Positions 58,321 through 64,000 of a stretch of 64,000 nt of DNA are shown piece by piece. The stretch's first letter is position 1, and each line of letters starts with the position of its first letter. The stretch covers positions 62,001 through 126,000 of the forward strand of contig MCFH01000006.1 of assembly GCA_002104945.1 (NCBI GenBank), written 5' to 3'. The stretch comes from Piromyces finnis (taxonomy: Eukaryota > Neocallimastigomycota > Neocallimastigomycetes > Neocallimastigales > Neocallimastigaceae). Made by a program: the position numbers and the translations under genes. The notes under the pieces are model-generated. The model was not told the origin of the DNA. It was given only the letters and a program-made list of their open reading frames with translations, and ran no database searches.

Positions 58321-61300
58321 ATGAAAAGAAAATGGATGTTAAATATCTTTTATCTTTTTTTTATTTTATTTTTTGGCAATGCTTTATTAAAAGTTATTCC
58401 TATAAGAAATAATGATAATTCATTTACTAATATCTTAAATATTTTAAAAGAAAACGAAAATGATAAAGAATTAATTTTAAAATTTGAAGATTATCGGTAT
58501 GATATGCGTGAATTAGATTTCGCCATTGAACATAACGTAAAATATAGTATTATATTCTCTGGTAATAAAAATGGAACAATATTTGATTATGGAAGTAATA
58601 TAAAAGGAAAATTTAGATTTTACTTTGTGGAGAATAGAAAAGAAATAATAAAATTTGAAAATATTATTTTTGAAAATTTTAATAATGAAGGTTATAATGC
58701 TAATGGAATATTTATGTTACTATTTTCATTTAAATTCAAGAATACTTATAATATAATATTTGAAAATTGTACTTTTAAAAACAATAGTCAAGATATAATT
58801 AATTTTTCCTTTGAAGTATTAAATATAAATGATGGAAAACCTACTATTACTTTTAACAGATGCAATTTTTAGTAACTATATGATTTATTATAAAATTTTG
58901 AATAAATTATGATTTTTTATATTAATAAAATTTCTTAAATTATAAATTTATATATAATTAAATAAGTCAAAACAGGGAAAAGATTATATTTTCTAAAAAT
59001 GATTCATTTAGAAAGTATATTAGCTATGATTCTTCAAATAATAATATTATTAAAATGAATGATTGTAGATTCATTGATAATAATGGAATGTTTTATTCAG
59101 AGTATACAAATTTTATATTTAAAAATTGTAATAAACATATAAATATATTAAATTTTCAATAAATATATTTCTTTTTTAATACTAAATTTATTTATATAAA
59201 ATTAAATATTAAAAAAAAGGCTATTTTTCAATTATGGATACAGATTCTGAAAAAAAAGTTTTTTTCCATTCATATTTTGGTAATAATATTATCTCTATCA
59301 ATGATTCTATTTTTGAAAATATAAATATAAGAAACCCATATCCATTAATTGATAGTAAAAATATAAAACTAGAGTAATATAAAATTAATATACATATTAT
59401 TATACTTTTATGTTGTAAGCTAAAATTCATGAGAAATTAATTCTAATTCCATTATAATAATAATGAATATTGTTATAAAACTCTTTAGGATTTATAATAC
59501 TACCTTTAATCATATTAAATGGATATTTATTTAAATTAAGAGAATGTATTACTGATAAATTTTATATATCAATTAATAATTCTAAGTTTTATGGTATTAT
59601 TATGATTATAAATAAATAATATTTATAAACTTTTTCAACACAACTCATTTATTAAATAATAATATTTAAATAGATATTATAACTTTATTTGAAGGTGATA
59701 ATAACAAATATACAATAACAAATACAATATTTAAGGATATAAATTTAAAAAATTCTCTACCTCTTATTTCCGATTCTAAATATTCAACATTTAATATATC
59801 AAATATTGAACTTAAGAATATAAAGTATAAAAAAATAACTATTAATATATTAATATTATATATATATATTGGCAATTTTAATAAAATATAATTAATATTT
59901 TTCTATCTATATATTATGTATAATTTAATATTTTATTACATAATAAAATAAAGATTAACTAATCAATTATTTAATGAAGAATCGGACTATTATTTTGATA
60001 ATATTAATTTAAATAATGTTATTACCAATTCAAAATATCTTTTCTATTTTTTAAATCACAATATAGTAATAACTAATTTTTATGCAGAGAATATACAATG
60101 CTTAGGAGATGAAATTGATACATCATTAATTGTATTTGATTCAGGATATGGTCATAAAAATTATCAATAAGAAATTGTGAAATTAAGAATAGTGTATCTA
60201 ATGGTTCATTAATTAAAATAAAAGGAAGTTACAGTGAAGTTTATACTGATTCTGTTGTCATAAATAATATAAAAGGATTTGGACCTATTATTGAAAATGT
60301 TTCATCAAAAGTAATATTATATATTAATATATATATATATATTTAAAAAAACTCCTTTTACCATTCGTATTGAAAATTTCTTTATTAACTATTTTATATA
60401 TCTATTATTATCGTTATTATTTTAATAAATAAAGTCATTATTATCGATATATAATTCAACTTTAAGTAATAATATAAACACCAATAAAGTATATTGTGGG
60501 GGAATTCATTTTAATAATGAGATAATAATTAATGTTTCAAATACCACTTTTAAAAACAATAGCAATAAAAGTAATGGGGGTGCATTGTAAAGTATCATTA
60601 TAGATTATTAATAATAAAATACTTTTAATATGTATTGTATTTTATAGGCTTATTATTTTTTTTTATTATAAAAGGTGTTCTGATAATATTACCAATTTAG
60701 AATTAAATTTGATGTCCAATAAATTCTTTAATAATAGTGCAACAAATGGTGGTGTAATATATTTAATGGATAAGAAAACTTCTATCAACTACAACAGAAC
60801 TATATTTCTTGAAAATAATAGCTTTGAAAAAAATTCCGCTTTAAATTTCGGTGGTGCTATATTCTATAATCTCAATAGTCCATATTCTATTAATGCTAAT
60901 AATAACAATTTCACTTCAAATGAAGCTGAAATAATGGGAGGAGGAATATTTTGTTCAAATTTCAATTGTCTTTCAATTTCAAAATTAAATAATATAATAT
61001 TAAAAAATAATAAAATAAATTCATATATTAATAATTATTCTTCAAGACCATCTTATCTTGGATTAAATACATCATTAAACAATAATATTATTAACATTAC
61101 TACTGGTGATTTACTATCGTTAAAATTTACTTTATATGATATATTTAATAACACATATATTGATTATACAAAATATTATTCATCATTAACCTTGAAGGTA
61201 TTATTAATAGAAAAAAACAATATACTAGATAATCATGGAAGTAATGAAAAAAATAAAATATATTCAAATGTTAGTTTAATTGGAAATGTTGGTTGGTTCA

Positions 61301-63297
61301 TAGATGGTATAAAATTAAATTTAATATTAATATATCTTATATTTATAAAAATATATATTATTTTCAACATTAAAAATTAAAATCATTTTTTTAATAAAAA
61401 ATAAAAGGAATTTGTGAATTAAAACATTTCAGAATATATGCTATTCCAAATATATATTCTTTAAAAATAATTATTGATGGATATAATGGAGATATAATAT
61501 ACAAGTTCAACGATATTTTAATCAAAGTTAATGATTGTGAACCTCAACAAATAAGAATGATTAATAAGTATAATATTCCTTATTGTGAAAAACCAATTTG
61601 TCATGAAAGTTGTCCTGATGGAAAATCCGCAGAATGTATAAAAAGTTCTAATTCTACAAATATTAATGATATTAATTTAAATATATGCCAATGTTTACCT
61701 GGTTTTACAGGAGAGAAATGTGATATTAAAGTATTCGTTAATTATAGGTAATTATTATTAATTTTTATATATAATTTTATTATAATTATATGAATTTAAA
61801 ATATAATAAATATATTATATATTATAAATTTGTTTTTTAATAGTATTATAAATAGAATAATATATGGAATTGCCATTCCGGCTATAACTGCATTACTTTT
61901 ATTTATATTTTTTATTCTTATTAATAAAAAGAAAGCAATTATAATTGATATCGGTCATTTAAAATTATTATTACTTTCTATTGGAATGATAATGTATTAT
62001 ATAAGTAATTTATTCTTGGACTACACTACATATATAGATTGTTCACTAAATCTATTTTTTAAGCATATAGGAATATCATTATTTTTGATTATATTTTATT
62101 ATATGATAGAACTAAATCATGAATTAGGTATAAGGCGAGATGCATTTATTAATTCTACTAGTGATGAAATTACATCATATACAAAATGTGACTATGACAG
62201 TATATTATTTCATAATGAAGATAAAAATTGGTCATTTAACAATTGTCCATATTTAATAAATTCAATGGATGAAAAACTAAAAATAAGATTAGATTCTCTA
62301 AGTAATGAAATCAAAAATTTACAACCAATTAATATTAGTAAATACTTTTCATATGTAATAGATGAAAAGAATATAAAAATTTTAAACTCTTCTGAAAGAG
62401 AAGTAAATGAAAAAATATATAAAAAAATCAAAAAAGTTAATACACTTTATTTTGAATTATTTCTTTTATATTTATTAAATACAATATTTTTAATAGTTGT
62501 AATTTGTCGAAATTCTATGAAAAATAATGAGTTGAAATCAATTTCAATTATTCAAAATATTAATGGGAAATGGGAGTACATGTGTATTCTTGATAAATAT
62601 GATTTATTTGAAAGTATAATTGAATTTCTATTTCTAATATTAATTATGAACAAAGGAGATCAATTACAAAATTTCAACAATATTTTTAAATATACATATT
62701 ATATTGAAAATTCAATAAGGATAGGTATCTTTTCAGGACCTGTATTAAATGTAATATAAACATATAAAATATATATTGATATAAAAATTTTTTAAAAAAA
62801 GACTGATTATTTTTATTTTTAATATTTAATAATAATAATAATAATAATAATAATTACAACAAAATCATTACCAAAATATTTATCAATATCTATAGATAAT
62901 AAGTTATTTTATCTTTTTAAATAATCAGAAATATCAAAGATTTTCAAAAGTTATTTTTGATACTATATTTAATTCTATTGGATATTTCATTTTCTTTTTA
63001 ATTTTTATATGGGAAATTTTAATTTTTATTACAAAAAAGTGTAATAATATAAATAAAAATTATTTTGTATATAAAAAACATGAGAAATGTGCTCTTCATA
63101 ATTCTACTACTTGTGAATGTTCTTTAAATGTTACCAACGAACAAATGAAACTTGATATAAGAGAGTCACTTGATTTTTATAAAATATGTTCATCTTATTA
63201 TGTATTCAACCAAAGGAAATTACATTATATTAATGCAGTATCAAAAATAAATATGATTTATATATACAGTAATAATAAAAATCATAATATTTTTTAA
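58321..63297 (+). CDS. Beta-helix / EGF-like / seven-TM receptor, class C GPCR-like (about 1290 aa, 11 exons; two frame breaks)
   Basis: Exons: 58321-58871, 58967-59127, 59220-59373, 59489-59593, 59674-59824, 59954-60310, 60435-60586, 60675-61306, 61408-61747, 61844-62750, 62929-63297. A signal peptide (residues 1-21) is followed by about 740 residues of short beta-strand repeats such as FKNNS, FENINI, NGGA and FGGAIF, the pattern of a parallel beta-helix. Next is a Cys-rich EGF-like module (about 810-863: CEKPICHESC ... CQCLPGFTGEKC), then hydrophobic helices near 873-894, 907-926, 936-956, 1067-1088, 1121-1136, 1157-1175 and 1178-1203. A long polar loop lies between helices 3 and 4. This predicts an outer-surface sensor signalling through a 7TM bundle. 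Exon 4 needs one base fewer and exon 6 one base more to stay open, so the copy is a recent pseudogene or contains sequence errors. Ligand and G-protein coupling are unknown. Confidence 0.75.
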
Positions 63298-64000
63298 TTT
63301 AATTTCATCATTTAATATTTAATAATAAAAAATATGTAAACAATCATTTATACTTTAAATCACTGTCTTTATTATAAGTTAATATAACTTTTACATTTAA
63401 AGATATTAATTAAAATTTTAAATGTTTTATATAAATATTAAAACATGTTTTAACGATATAATAATAAAATTTAATAAAAAAAATATCGTTTTAAATTCTT
63501 ATTATGGAGCCTTTAAAGTTTCATTAATAATCGTTATATATAAAAGAAATAAATTATAAGAACATTGACACTAGTGTTAAATATAAATATTTAAATATAA
63601 ATGCTATTATTTTGAAAATAGGAGTGTTTAGGCTGAAAATTCAGTATGGCAAACCAGAAGGTCATGACCACATAGATATAGGAAATAGGCAACATTTTTA
63701 TAAAAACCACTATTAGGATTATTCTAATAAATGGGAAAGATGAACTCAGTAATTAAATTTTTTTTAAAATAATATAAATTTTCAAAATTAAAAATAACTA
63801 TAAAATTATAATAAAACAAATCTTTTTGTTATTCGATTATCAATATTAATTTATAATATAAATAAAATATTTAATAAATTATTAAAAAATATTGATATTT
63901 TAATATATTTATACTGGAGCAAAATAAAATAATAATATTAATAATAATTATTTTATATTTTTTAATATTTTTATTTTTTGGTAAAAGTATTTATTTTCTG
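63298..64000. other. Right-edge intergenic DNA with a GC-richer patch
   Basis: Mostly A+T. A patch at about 63560-63760 is richer in G+C and holds two 10-bp palindromes, ACACTAGTGT (near 63569) and GGTCATGACC (63660-63669). No coding frame is supported; a transposon remnant is possible. Confidence 0.45.

Overview
The window looks like nuclear DNA of an anaerobic gut fungus (Neocallimastigomycota). Coding islands with short GT-AG introns sit in extremely AT-rich intergenic DNA full of poly-A/T tracts and (AAT)n runs. The proteins are fungal or opisthokont in type (PMR1 Ca2+ pump, anillin-like PH protein, RhoGAP, TPR-J co-chaperone). There is also an intronless bacterial-type carboxylesterase and a beta-helix/EGF/7TM receptor, a combination I associate with this phylum. 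The phylum call is inference from composition and gene content; no rRNA or marker was available to confirm it.

Layout. The left edge (1-702, minus) carries the N-terminal part of an LTR-retrotransposon Gag, with its leader or LTR region to its right. A tRNA-Leu(UAG) gene lies at 2980-3060. From 4059 to 29619 every protein gene is on the minus strand: a low-complexity protein (4059-5474), a SANT/Myb plus U-box-like protein (10989-12401), a 187-aa coiled-coil protein (12516-14592), the 13-exon PMR1-type P-type ATPase (16347-20818), a seven-segment membrane protein (23972-25124) and a RhoGAP protein (26615-29619). A 7.6-kb gene desert follows. On the plus strand come a DNAJC7-like TPR/J-domain co-chaperone (37203-39981), a HEIIHGLG metallopeptidase-like protein with a GPI-type tail (45048-46678) and an anillin/Bud4-like PH protein (49728-52759). 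The right part holds a small coiled-coil gene and a decayed gene on the minus strand, then the carboxylesterase (56264-57763, minus) divergent from the receptor gene (58321-63297, plus).

Exons were joined by hand, requiring GT-AG borders, an open frame across every junction and, where possible, family-like sequence at the joins. Most joins keep frame exactly. The receptor gene is the exception: it has two single-base frame breaks of opposite sign, at about 59.53 kb and 60.16 kb.

Functional themes are cell cortex and cytokinesis (anillin-like, RhoGAP), Golgi ion homeostasis (PMR1), proteostasis (TPR-J protein, U-box-like protein) and the cell surface (receptor, metallopeptidase-like protein, seven-segment membrane protein). 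The receptor is the most interesting object: a secreted-side beta-helix on a seven-helix bundle with an EGF-like knot between them, sharing a 557-bp intergenic region with an esterase that was probably acquired from bacteria.
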